Source: Oscillibacter sp.
GTDB lineage: Bacteria > Bacillota > Clostridia > Oscillospirales > Oscillospiraceae
Assembly (NCBI GenBank): GCA_009773995.1
Contig: VSMY01000060.1
Span: 1 to 15,981, forward strand
Reading direction: 5' to 3'
Length of the DNA: 15,981 bases
Part shown: piece after piece, positions 1 to 7,285 of the stretch
Layout of the letters: each line of letters opens with the position of its first letter
How positions within the stretch are numbered: the first letter of the stretch is position 1
Notes under the pieces: model-generated
The model's input: only the letters and a program-made list of their open reading frames with translations
What the model was told of the DNA's origin: nothing
The model's database searches: none
Translations under genes and position numbers: made by a program

Positions 1-2
1 CC

Positions 3-926
3 CCCGGCCAGGAGACGAAGGAACCGGCGGAGCCCGAGGGCTGGAAGCCCGCCTCCACCGTGAACGTCATTGTGGGCTTTGCCGCCGGCGGCGGCATGGA
101 CTCCCTGGCCCGGGCGGTGGCGCAGTACATCGATCTGGACGGCCAGAGCATGTATGTTACCAACATTGAAGGAGGAGGCGGAAACATCGGCGGAATGGAA
201 GCCTACCATTCCGACAACGACGGCTATACCCTATACTTCGGCTCTCCCCAGGCCAACGCGTGCAACTATCTCTCCGGCGGCCTGAGCGAAAATCTCAATG
301 AAGAGATGGTCTACATCTGCTGCATGGCGGAGGACGTCAACGTCCTCACCGTCGGAGCCGGCAGCCCCTATCAGACCTTTGAGGACGTCGTTGCCGCCGC
401 GCAGGCGAATCCCAAGGGGATCTCCATCGCCTCCGTTGGCAGCGGAAACAGCATGGAGGCCTCCGCCGCCGACGTGTGGCTGCAAGCTGGCGTTGAGTTT
501 ACCTACGTCCCCTATGACAGCGCCTCCAAGTCCCGCACCGCCGTTCTCGGCGGACACTCCGATCTGCTGTGGAGCCAGCTGGCCGAGGCTAAGAGCTATA
601 TTGACTCCGGCGAGCTGCGCATCCTGGCCGTTGCCGCCGACGAACGCGTTTCCTTCTATCCGGACTGCCCCACCTTTAAGGAGCTGGGCGTCGATACGGC
701 CTCCGCGATCAGCCGCAGCGTCATGCTGCCTCCCGGAGCGGACGAGGCCGTCGCCCGCTACTATGACGAGAAGCTCCATGAGGTCTTTGAAAATCCGGAC
801 TTCCAGGCCGTCGTCCAGGATACGCTGGGCTACGTTCTGATTTACACCGACTACGACGGCATGAAGGACAAGACCGCTTCGCTGGGCCAGTGGGCGGAGA
901 AGATGATGCCCATGGTCCTGAACTGA
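3..926 (+). CDS. Tripartite tricarboxylate transporter substrate-binding protein (TctC family), 5' partial
   Basis: Extracytoplasmic solute receptor of a TTT-type secondary transporter; it would capture a carboxylate and hand it to the TctA/TctB membrane pair. The frame is open to the left edge (reading PGQETKEPAEPEGWKPAST before the GTG at 60), so the signal peptide and lipobox, if any, lie outside the window. The GTG at 60 is internal, because the family's conserved N-terminal segment (here VNVIVGFAAGGGMDSLARAV, family pattern 'IVPFAPGGxxDxxAR') begins there. Further family marks are the Gly-rich GGGGNIGG, the DGYTLYFGSP block, and 'GELRILAVAADERVSFYPDCPTFKELG' split around positions 610-690. 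The visible ~308 residues are close to the usual mature length. It is followed after 107 nt by tctA. The ligand cannot be read from sequence; bacterial TctC relatives bind citrate, dicarboxylates and aromatic acids. Confidence 0.93.
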   Translation, partial: PGQETKEPAEPEGWKPASTVNVIVGFAAGGGMDSLARAVAQYIDLDGQSMYVTNIEGGGGNIGGMEAYHSDNDGYTLYFGSPQANACNYLSGGLSENLNEEMVYICCMAEDVNVLTVGAGSPYQTFEDVVAAAQANPKGISIASVGSGNSMEASAADVWLQAGVEFTYVPYDSASKSRTAVLGGHSDLLWSQLAEAKSYIDSGELRILAVAADERVSFYPDCPTFKELGVDTASAISRSVMLPPGADEAVARYYDEKLHEVFENPDFQAVVQDTLGYVLIYTDYDGMKDKTASLGQWAEKMMPMVLN

Positions 927-951
927 CGCTCATTTCCGCGCTTTTCGCGTT

Positions 952-982
952 CCCTCCGCGCGGCGCCGAGCCGCGCGGAGGG
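952..982 (+). promoter_or_regulatory. Strong stem-loop between the tctC-like and tctA-like genes
   Basis: A perfect 13-bp GC-rich inverted repeat, CCCTCCGCGCGGC (952-964) and GCCGCGCGGAGGG (970-982), has a 5-nt loop GCCGA. No T-run follows, so it is not a standard terminator. A stem of this kind between a binding-protein gene and its permease gene commonly protects the upstream mRNA 3' end or attenuates the distal gene, giving excess binding protein. That role is inferred here. Confidence 0.75.
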
Positions 983-1033
983 AGCCCCTGTCCGGCCTGA
1001 CCGGAAACGAAACCATATCTAAGGAGGCAGTCC

Positions 1034-2533
1034 ATGGAAGGCTTAACTTCGTTTCTCGCTGGCGCTCAGCATCTGATACAGAACCCCACCCTGTGGGTCT
1101 TGATATTTGCCGGCTGCTTCTTCGGCATCGTGTTTGGAGCCATTCCTGGACTTACCGGTGCCCTCGCGGTCACGCTTCTGCTCCCCTTTACCTACTCCAT
1201 GTCCAGCACCAACGGCATCACGCTGCTGATCGCGGTGTATGTCGGTTCCATTTCCGGCGGCCTGATTTCGGCGGTCCTGCTGAACATTCCCGGCACCCCG
1301 GCGTCGGTGGCGACCACCTTTGACGGCTCTCCCATGGCGAAGCAGGGCCGGGCGGGGGACGCGCTGCTGATCGGCGTGTTCTCTTCCTTCATCGGCGGCG
1401 TGTTCTCGGGACTGTGCCTGGTGATGATCGCCCCGAAACTGGCAAAGCTCGCCCTGGTTTTCGGCTCCTGGGAATATTTCGGCATGGGGATCATGGGGCT
1501 GTGCGTGGTCGTCTCCCTGTGCGCCAAGGACCGAATTAAGGGCTTTATGTCCGCCATCATCGGCCTCATCCTGGCAATGGTGGGCATGGACCCCGTTTCC
1601 TCCGTGAACCGTTTGACCTTCGGCCAATGGCAGCTGGGCGCGGGCCTGTCGGAGCTTCCCACCCTGATGGGGCTGTTCGCCCTGGCGGAGGTGCTGGCGC
1701 AGACCAAGACCTTCGGGCAGCATGTGGAGACCCTGGAGCTTCAAAAGATCCACTGGTGGCCCCGTAAGGGAATGCTGAAGGGCTGCGGGAAGACCATGGG
1801 CGTCGGAGCCCTTATCGGCACCTTCGTCGGCATTCTTCCCGGCGTGGGCCAGGGAACGGCTTCCATGCTCTCCTACACCCAGGCCCAGCAGACCTCCAAG
1901 CATCCGGAGTCGTTCGGCACCGGCATCGCCGAGGGCGTGGTGGCCTCCGAGGTGGCCAACAACGCCGTCTGCGGCGGCGCGCTGATTCCCATGATGGCCC
2001 TGGCCGTCCCTGGGGACCTGATCACCGCCGTCCTGCTGGGCGCGCTGACGGTCCACGGCATCCAGCCCGGCCCCCAGCTGTTCACCAACAGCGGCGATCT
2101 GGTAGGCGTCATCTTTTTCGTGTACGTCGTCGCCAATTTCGTGATGTACCTGCTGATGATGCTTTTGATGCGGCTCTTTGTCAAGCTGCTGAAGATTCCC
2201 CTGAACTACCTGCTCCCCAGCATTCTCCTGATGTGCGTGGTGGGCGCCGTCACCACCAACAACCGTGTCTTCGACGCGTGGGTCCTGTATGTGGTGGGCG
2301 TCGCGGGCTACGTTCTGCTGGCTCGGGGACTGAGCGTCGCGCCGATGGTTCTGGGCTTCATCCTGGGCAAGATTGTGGAATCCAACTTCCGTACCGGCGT
2401 CATTGCGGGGCAGGGCTCCGTGATGGGCTTTTTCAGCCACCCCATTGCGATGGGCCTCGTCGCGTTCGGCATTTTCATGGCGGTATGGACCAACCGCAAG
2501 CCCAAGCGGAAAAGCGCCGCGGCGGAGGAGTGA
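1034..2533 (+). CDS. tctA: Tripartite tricarboxylate transporter permease, large subunit (TctA family)
   Basis: Large membrane subunit of a TTT carrier, normally about 500 residues with 11-12 membrane helices; this one is 499. TctA hallmarks are visible. GAIPGLTGALAVTLLLPFTY occurs around residues 36-55. NIPGTPASVATTFDGSPMAKQG occurs around 84-105 (continuous in the protein, key residues PGTP, D and G). The second PG motif GILPGVGQGTASMLSYTQ is near 265, followed by PESFGTGIAEGVVASEVANN and LIPMMALAVPGD. The ATG at 1034 is set by AAGGAGG at 1021-1027. The C-terminus ends in a basic cytoplasmic tail (NRKPKRKSAAAEE). No tctB-like small subunit lies between the binding protein and this gene or directly after it, so TctB must be upstream of the window, elsewhere, or absent. 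Substrate unknown; the CoA-transferase downstream suggests a carboxylate that is activated to a thioester. Confidence 0.95.
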   Translation: MEGLTSFLAGAQHLIQNPTLWVLIFAGCFFGIVFGAIPGLTGALAVTLLLPFTYSMSSTNGITLLIAVYVGSISGGLISAVLLNIPGTPASVATTFDGSPMAKQGRAGDALLIGVFSSFIGGVFSGLCLVMIAPKLAKLALVFGSWEYFGMGIMGLCVVVSLCAKDRIKGFMSAIIGLILAMVGMDPVSSVNRLTFGQWQLGAGLSELPTLMGLFALAEVLAQTKTFGQHVETLELQKIHWWPRKGMLKGCGKTMGVGALIGTFVGILPGVGQGTASMLSYTQAQQTSKHPESFGTGIAEGVVASEVANNAVCGGALIPMMALAVPGDLITAVLLGALTVHGIQPGPQLFTNSGDLVGVIFFVYVVANFVMYLLMMLLMRLFVKLLKIPLNYLLPSILLMCVVGAVTTNNRVFDAWVLYVVGVAGYVLLARGLSVAPMVLGFILGKIVESNFRTGVIAGQGSVMGFFSHPIAMGLVAFGIFMAVWTNRKPKRKSAAAEE

Positions 2534-2556
2534 CCGCCCGGAAACGGAAGGCCTGC

Positions 2557-2593
2557 AAAACGGGATATGCGCCGATATCCCGTTTTGTTTTCT
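2557..2593 (+). terminator. Intrinsic terminator-like hairpin after tctA
   Basis: Perfect 12-bp stem AAAACGGGATAT (2557-2568) / ATATCCCGTTTT (2575-2586), 6-nt loop GCGCCG, then a T-rich tail GTTTTCT. It sits 24 nt past the tctA stop and 32 nt before the next start, with no convincing promoter after it. It may therefore act as a partial terminator that lowers read-through into the CoA-transferase genes. The A-rich 5' arm could also let it act on the other strand. Confidence 0.82.
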
Positions 2594-2613
2594 ATCCGTT
2601 CGCGGCAAGAAAA

Positions 2614-2628
2614 GGAGGGAAGCGTTTG
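2614..2628 (+). promoter_or_regulatory. Ribosome-binding site that decides a TTG start
   Basis: AAAGGAGGG (2611-2619) stands 7 nt before TTG at 2626. The next in-frame ATG (2650) has no such site at the right distance, and the frame is open far upstream into tctA, so TTG at 2626 is the best-supported start. Confidence 0.75.
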
Positions 2629-3594
2629 AGCGTTTCAGACAGCAAGGTCATGACCGCGCAGGAGGCCGTCGCCTCTTTCATTCATGACGGCGACTGCATC
2701 GCCGTGGGAGGCTTTGTCACAAACCGCCGTCCCTACGCGGTCATACGGGAGATCATCCGCCAGAAAAAAAGGGATCTCTATGTGGAGGGCGGCCCTTCCG
2801 GCGGCGACATTGATATGCTGATTGGGGCCGGATGCGTCAAGGCCATCAACGTCTCCTATATCGCAAACTCCGGCTATACCCAGGTCTGCCGCCGCTTCCG
2901 CGCGGCCCTGGAAAACGGCGGGCTGCTCTTTGAGGACTACTCCCTGGACGTGCAGACGGCGGCCTATCACGCCGCCGCCCTGGGTCTGCCCTATGTGCCC
3001 GTGAAGAACATGCTGGGCTCCGACCTGGCGGAGCGCTGGGGCATCTCCCGGGAGGAGCGGAAGCGCCACCCCAAGCTCCCCCCGGAAAAGTTCGTCATAC
3101 AGGAGGACCCCTTCCACCCCGGAAGCCGGGTGTGCTGCATTCCCGCGCCCAGCATCGACGTCGCCGTGATCCACGCCCAGGAAGCGAGCCCCGACGGCAC
3201 GGTCCGCATTTCCGGCGCGCCCTTCCAGGACCTGGACATCGCCATGGCGGCGGCGCGCACTATTGTCTCCTGCGAGCGGCTTGTCGCCAGCCGGGAGCTC
3301 CGCCGTCATCCGGAGCGAAACTCCCTCAGCGGCCTCTGCGTGGACGCGGTGGTCCACGTACCGCGGGGCGCGCATCCCTCCCAGTGCTTTGGCGAGTATG
3401 ATTACGACAGCCAATTCTACTTAGAGTACGACCAGGCCAGCCGGACGCAAGAGTCCTTTGACCGCTTTATAGAAGCCTATGTGACCTCCTGCCCGTCCCA
3501 CGGCGACTACCTGGATAAGATCGGCGCCGGCCGCCTGCTGGCGCTGGATGTGGCGCCCGGTTGCGGCTATGTTCCCGGGCTGAAGCGCAGGTGA
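2626..3594 (+). CDS. CoA-transferase subunit A (GctA/IpdA-like)
   Basis: Alpha subunit of a two-subunit family I CoA-transferase, which moves CoA from a donor such as acetyl-CoA to a carboxylic acid. The product is 322 residues from the TTG start, matching the ~320 residues of glutaconate CoA-transferase subunit A. Seen: the N-terminal CoA_trans pattern MTAQEAVASFIHDGDCIAVG followed by GGFVTNRRPYAVIREI (~28-43), the Gly-rich EGGPSGGDIDMLIGAG, then SYIANSGYTQVCRRFRAALE and a C-terminal block with CIPAPSIDVAVIHAQEASPDG. The ALGLPYVPVKNMLGSDL segment is typical of the GctA/IpdA branch. Its stop lies 11 nt before the subunit B start, so the two are translationally close. The same branch contains true transferases and the ring-opening hydrolase IpdAB of steroid breakdown; the specific acid is not deducible. 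An ATG at 2650 is the alternative start. Confidence 0.92.
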   Translation: MSVSDSKVMTAQEAVASFIHDGDCIAVGGFVTNRRPYAVIREIIRQKKRDLYVEGGPSGGDIDMLIGAGCVKAINVSYIANSGYTQVCRRFRAALENGGLLFEDYSLDVQTAAYHAAALGLPYVPVKNMLGSDLAERWGISREERKRHPKLPPEKFVIQEDPFHPGSRVCCIPAPSIDVAVIHAQEASPDGTVRISGAPFQDLDIAMAAARTIVSCERLVASRELRRHPERNSLSGLCVDAVVHVPRGAHPSQCFGEYDYDSQFYLEYDQASRTQESFDRFIEAYVTSCPSHGDYLDKIGAGRLLALDVAPGCGYVPGLKRR

Positions 3595-3605
3595 GGAGGC
3601 GCGCT

Positions 3606-4370
3606 ATGGAGTGGACAGCGAAGCAAATGATGGCCGTCGCCCTGGCCCGCCAGGTGGAGGACGGCAAAACCTACATCATCGGCACCGGCCTTCCCCTAAT
3701 CGGCGCCGCCCTGGCCAAGAACACCCACGCCCCCAACGCCCGCCTGATCTTTGAGACGGCCCTGTTTGAAGGCGCCCCCCAGGAGGTGCCCACCAGCGTC
3801 TCCGACCTGCGCATCAACCATCAGGCCTCGGTCCTGTGGCCCCAGTACCGCTATTTCGGCTTTCAGGTTCTGGCCGCCGGGCGGGGCGGCATCGACGCGG
3901 GCTTCCTGGGCGGCGCGCAGATCGACCCTTACGGCAATTTGAACTCCACCTGCATCGGCAGCTATCTGCGGCCCCGGACCCGCTTCACCGGCTCCGGCGG
4001 AGCCAACGGAATCGCCACCTACTGCAATACCATCATCACCATGAAACACGAAAAGCGCCGTTTCGTCGAAAAGGTAGACTATGTCACAAGCCCCGGCTGG
4101 ATCGACGGACCGGAGGGCCGCGCCAGGCATGGGCTTCCGTCCCATGTGGGTCCCCAGGCCGTTATCACGGAGCTGGGCGTGATGCGCTTTGACCCGGAGA
4201 GCAGGCGCATGTATTTGGCGGAGTATTATCCGGGCGTCTCGGTCTCAAACATTCTGGAGAACACGGGCTTCGAGCTGGACGTCTCCCGCGCCGGGGAGGC
4301 CGCGCCTCCCTCCGGGGAAGTCCTGGAGGTCCTGGTCCGCCAGGTGGACCCCATGCGCCTTATGATTTGA
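3606..4370 (+). CDS. CoA-transferase subunit B (GctB/IpdB-like)
   Basis: Beta subunit partner of the preceding gene; 254 residues, the normal size for GctB-type subunits. The ATG at 3606 is chosen because AGGAGG (3594-3599, overlapping the previous stop) is 6 nt upstream; a TTG at 3561 would add 15 unlikely residues. Family blocks: YIIGTGLPLIGAALAKNTHAP (family 'GxGLPxxAAxLAxxTHAP'), LIFETALFEGAP around 47-58, DAGFLGGAQIDPYGNLNST, the GSGGANGIA glycine loop, and VDYVTSPGW. In GctB the catalytic Glu lies in a Y-E-S-G motif; here Glu50 occupies that place (F-E-T-A), so the nucleophile appears kept but its neighbours are changed. IpdB-type hydrolases lack that Glu, so this sequence leans towards a transferase. 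Substrate unknown. Confidence 0.92.
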   Translation: MEWTAKQMMAVALARQVEDGKTYIIGTGLPLIGAALAKNTHAPNARLIFETALFEGAPQEVPTSVSDLRINHQASVLWPQYRYFGFQVLAAGRGGIDAGFLGGAQIDPYGNLNSTCIGSYLRPRTRFTGSGGANGIATYCNTIITMKHEKRRFVEKVDYVTSPGWIDGPEGRARHGLPSHVGPQAVITELGVMRFDPESRRMYLAEYYPGVSVSNILENTGFELDVSRAGEAAPPSGEVLEVLVRQVDPMRLMI

Positions 4371-4397
4371 CCGCCGGACAAGGGAGGACGAAGCACT

Positions 4398-5804
4398 ATG
4401 GACGCAAAAAAAATCATCGTCATTGGCGGCGGCCCCGGCGGCTATGTGGCGGCCATCCGCGCCGCCCAGCTGGGGGCGGAGGTGACCGTCGTCGAGCGGC
4501 GGGCCCTGGGCGGGACCTGCCTGAACGTGGGCTGCATTCCCACGAAATGCCTGCTCCGCAGCGCCGGGCTGCTGGAGGACCTCAGACTCCGGGGCGCCGA
4601 GCTGGGCGTCCGGGCGGAAAACGTCTCCGTCGATTTCCGGCAGGTCATGGCCCATAAGAACAAAATATCCAATCAGCTGGCGGCGGGCGTCGGCGGGCTG
4701 CTGAAGCTGAACAAGGTCCGCGTGGAGGAGGGGTCCGCCGCCTTTACCGCGCCTAAAACGCTGGAACTCACCCGAGCCGGCGGCGTCAGGGAAGTCCTTC
4801 GGGCCGACGCCGTCATCGTGGCGGCCGGGTCCGTCAACGCCGCGCCGCCCATTCCGGGACTTTCCGAAATCCCCTGCCGCATGGATTCTACAGGCGCGCT
4901 CTCCCTGGAAGCGCCGCCGAAGAGCATGGCGGTGATCGGCGGCGGCGTCATCGGGCTGGAACTCGCCTGCGCCTACGCCGCCTTCGGAACGAAGGTCACC
5001 GTGGTGGAAGCCATGGAGCGGATGCTGCCCATGCTGGACGAGGACCTGGTCAAAATCGGCGTGAGCCATATGAGGCGGATGGGTGTGGAATTCCATCTGG
5101 GCAGCCCGGTGCAGTCGGTGGAATCCTCCCCGGCCGGGGCGAAGGTCCTGTGCCGGAAGCGGAGCGGGGAAACCTTGGTCCTTGAGGCCGAGACGGTCCT
5201 GGTGGCCGCCGGACGCCGGGCCAACACCCAGGATCTGGGCCTGGAGGCCGCCGGTCTTGCCCACGACCGGGGCTCCATTCTGGTCAACGACCGGATGGAG
5301 ACCAGCGTCCCCGGAGTCTACGCCGTCGGCGACTGCGTGCGGGGCTATGCCCAGCTGGCCCACACCGCCTCCATCATGGGAGAGGTCGCCGCGGAAAACA
5401 TCATGGGCCTCCGCTCCCGTTATCGGGAGGAGACAAACCCCACCTGCGTCTACATCGAGCCGGAGGCCGCCTCTGTGGGACTGACGGAACAGGCGGCCCG
5501 GGAGCGGGGCGTTTCCTGCAAGGTCGGGAAATTCCCCCTGGCCGCCAACGGCAAGGCGCTGATCCTAAACGGCGGAGAGGGCCTTGTGAAAATCCTCGCG
5601 GACGCGGGGACCGGCGCGGTGCTGGGCCTGCACATCATCGGCCCCCGCGCTACGGACCTAATCGGCGAGGGAGCCCTGGCCATCCGGATGAACGCCTCGG
5701 TGGAGGACCTGATTTCCACGATTCACTCTCATCCCACCGTCACCGAAGCCGTGCGGGAGGCCGCGCTGAACGTGGAAAAGCGCGCCGTCCACATTCGGAA
5801 CTAA
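4398..5804 (+). CDS. lpdA: Dihydrolipoyl dehydrogenase (E3)
   Basis: FAD enzyme that reoxidises dihydrolipoyl groups of 2-oxoacid dehydrogenase complexes, the acetoin system or glycine cleavage H-protein, reducing NAD. At 468 residues it is full length for the family. Seen in order: FAD-binding GGGPGGYVAAIRAA (10-23), redox-active disulfide GGTCLNVGC (Cys41, Cys46) followed by IPTKC, NAD-binding GGGVIGLELACAYAAFG near 178, second FAD motif VYAVGDC near 310, and the dimer-interface catalytic pair His445/Glu450 in HPTVTE. ATG at 4398 follows GGGAGG (4382-4387). No E1, E2 or H-protein gene lies in the window, so it serves partners elsewhere. Its place between CoA-transferase and MFS genes, with the lipoate ligase gene convergent nearby, hints at a linked acid catabolism route. 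Confidence 0.96.
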   Translation: MDAKKIIVIGGGPGGYVAAIRAAQLGAEVTVVERRALGGTCLNVGCIPTKCLLRSAGLLEDLRLRGAELGVRAENVSVDFRQVMAHKNKISNQLAAGVGGLLKLNKVRVEEGSAAFTAPKTLELTRAGGVREVLRADAVIVAAGSVNAAPPIPGLSEIPCRMDSTGALSLEAPPKSMAVIGGGVIGLELACAYAAFGTKVTVVEAMERMLPMLDEDLVKIGVSHMRRMGVEFHLGSPVQSVESSPAGAKVLCRKRSGETLVLEAETVLVAAGRRANTQDLGLEAAGLAHDRGSILVNDRMETSVPGVYAVGDCVRGYAQLAHTASIMGEVAAENIMGLRSRYREETNPTCVYIEPEAASVGLTEQAARERGVSCKVGKFPLAANGKALILNGGEGLVKILADAGTGAVLGLHIIGPRATDLIGEGALAIRMNASVEDLISTIHSHPTVTEAVREAALNVEKRAVHIRN

Positions 5805-5808
5805 CCCC

Positions 5809-7080
5809 ATGGGAACGGCCTTGCGGGGGAGGCGGGATACGGACGGCATCAAAAAACCGCCCCGCCGCGCTGTTCGCATCCACTATGCATGGATAATCCT
5901 GCTGTCCTGCTGCGCGCTGAGCGGCGCAACCCTTGGAACGGTCATCAACTGCAAGGGCCTGTTTTTCGCGCCCGTCTGCGCGGAGCTTGGCTGTCCGGTC
6001 TCCGCCTTTACCCTCTACACCATGTTTTACGGGCTCAGCGCCGCGCTCATGCTGCTGGCGGTGGACCGCGTTTTTGAGAAGCTCCCCATCCGCGCCGTGC
6101 TGACCGTATCCCTGGCCGCCCTGTGCGGCGCGACGGCGGCCATGGGGACCTTTCACCGCCTGTCTCTCTGGTACGCGGCGGGAATTGTCCAGGGCCTGGC
6201 GGGCGCGTTTTTGCTGTACGTCCCGGTCCCCATGCTGATCAATCACTGGTTCGTCCGGCGGCGGGGTCAGGCGCTGGGCGTCGCGGCGGTGGCCTCCGGC
6301 TTGGCGGGGGCGGTCATGAATCCTGTGCTCAGCGCCGTGATTTCCGCCTGCGGCTGGCGCGCCGCTTATTTTGTCCAAGGCGGCGCCGCCTTCTTGATGG
6401 CGGCGCCCTTCACCATGTTCCTCATCGTTAAGCATCCCTCCGACCTCGGGATGACGGCCTACGGGGCGGAAGCGCCTCCGGAGGGAGCCCCTGTCGTTCC
6501 GCGGGGGAACGCCTCCCCCGGCGCGGGCGTGCGGGGGTTTGCGGGATGCCTCCTGCTGGCGGGCGTCTTCACCTTCTGCGCCTCTTACGCCCAGCACCTG
6601 GCCAATTACGCCGCCGCCATCCGCCTGAGCGAACAGGCGGGCGCGTGGATGGTCTCCTGCTCCATGCTGGGAAACATCCTGGGAAAAGCCCTGATGGGCG
6701 CCGGATGCGACCGATGGGGCAGACGGAGGGTGTGCCTGTTCTCTCTGGGGCTGGTCACATGCGGGTTTCTGCTTCTGGGCCTTGGGAGGCGGTGGAGCGT
6801 CTGCCTGTTTGCCGGGGCCCTTCTCTCAGGCGTCGACCACGCCAACATGACCGTCATGGTGCCCATGGCGGTGGAGGCCGCCGCCGGTCCGGAGGAGTTT
6901 GACCATATGATGTCCCGGGCTTCCATGAGCACCATGCTTGCCAGCGCCTTTGCCGCCACGCTCATCGGTGGATTTTATGATTTTTTCGGCTCCTACGCGG
7001 CGGTTTTTCTCTTCGGCGCGGCGCTGCAGCTGGTCTGCATGGGGCTGGCGGGCCGTCTGTTTGCTGCCCAGGACTCGTAA
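5809..7080 (+). CDS. MFS transporter, oxalate/formate antiporter (OFA)-like
   Basis: Twelve-helix major facilitator carrier of 423 residues. Typical of the OFA/monocarboxylate branch are HYAWIILLSCCALSGATLGT at helix 1 (~25-44), the loop after helix 4 NHWFVRRRGQALGVAAVASG (~145-164), GWRAAYFVQGG before helix 6, and the central HPSDLGMTAYG. A charged cytoplasmic loop (~225-240) separates the halves, and a DRWGRRR A-like motif starts the second half. It begins only 4 nt after the lpdA stop with no clear Shine-Dalgarno, suggesting translation coupled to lpdA; an in-frame TTG at 5821 is an alternative. Likely substrate is a mono- or dicarboxylate, complementing the TTT transporter at the other end of the locus. 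An exporter of a fermentation acid is equally possible. Confidence 0.88.
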   Translation: MGTALRGRRDTDGIKKPPRRAVRIHYAWIILLSCCALSGATLGTVINCKGLFFAPVCAELGCPVSAFTLYTMFYGLSAALMLLAVDRVFEKLPIRAVLTVSLAALCGATAAMGTFHRLSLWYAAGIVQGLAGAFLLYVPVPMLINHWFVRRRGQALGVAAVASGLAGAVMNPVLSAVISACGWRAAYFVQGGAAFLMAAPFTMFLIVKHPSDLGMTAYGAEAPPEGAPVVPRGNASPGAGVRGFAGCLLLAGVFTFCASYAQHLANYAAAIRLSEQAGAWMVSCSMLGNILGKALMGAGCDRWGRRRVCLFSLGLVTCGFLLLGLGRRWSVCLFAGALLSGVDHANMTVMVPMAVEAAAGPEEFDHMMSRASMSTMLASAFAATLIGGFYDFFGSYAAVFLFGAALQLVCMGLAGRLFAAQDS

Positions 7081-7130
7081 GAAAGGCGTCGGCGCGCAGG
7101 CCGCCGGAAAATCAAAAAGAGATAGACGAA

Positions 7131-7162
7131 GGCCGCGTATGCCAATCACACGCGGCCTTTTT
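7131..7162 (+). terminator. Intrinsic terminator closing the carboxylate locus
   Basis: GGCCGCGT (7131-7138) pairs with ACGCGGCC (7150-7157) around an 11-nt loop and is followed by TTTTT. The preceding AA can extend the stem into the T-run. It lies 50 nt after the MFS stop, between this gene and the convergent lplA. From 7163 to 7285 I see no further gene; only weak small hairpins (GGGCTTTGCCC near 7227) that could end lplA. Confidence 0.88.
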
Positions 7163-7285
7163 ATATATGGAAAAAAGTTGTGCCGATGAGGTAAAGGGAC
7201 CTCCTTGCTATAGAGAGGCGCGTCTAGGAACATAGGGCTTTGCCCGCCGCTTAAATACCATCGGCTCTGCCGGCGGATGTTTATT

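Noticed and set aside
1043..2608. Long minus-strand open frame opposite tctA
   Set aside because: Its His/Gln/Asp/Gly-rich translation is the antisense of a GC-rich gene; the plus strand carries clear TctA motifs.
2233..2625. N-terminal extension of the CoA-transferase alpha subunit into tctA
   Set aside because: The extra ~131 residues are the out-of-frame reading of tctA and the terminator; the family N-terminus and a strong ribosome-binding site place the start at 2626.
4245..5363. Long minus-strand open frame opposite lpdA
   Set aside because: Antisense of a gene with unmistakable E3 motifs; composition is shadow-like.
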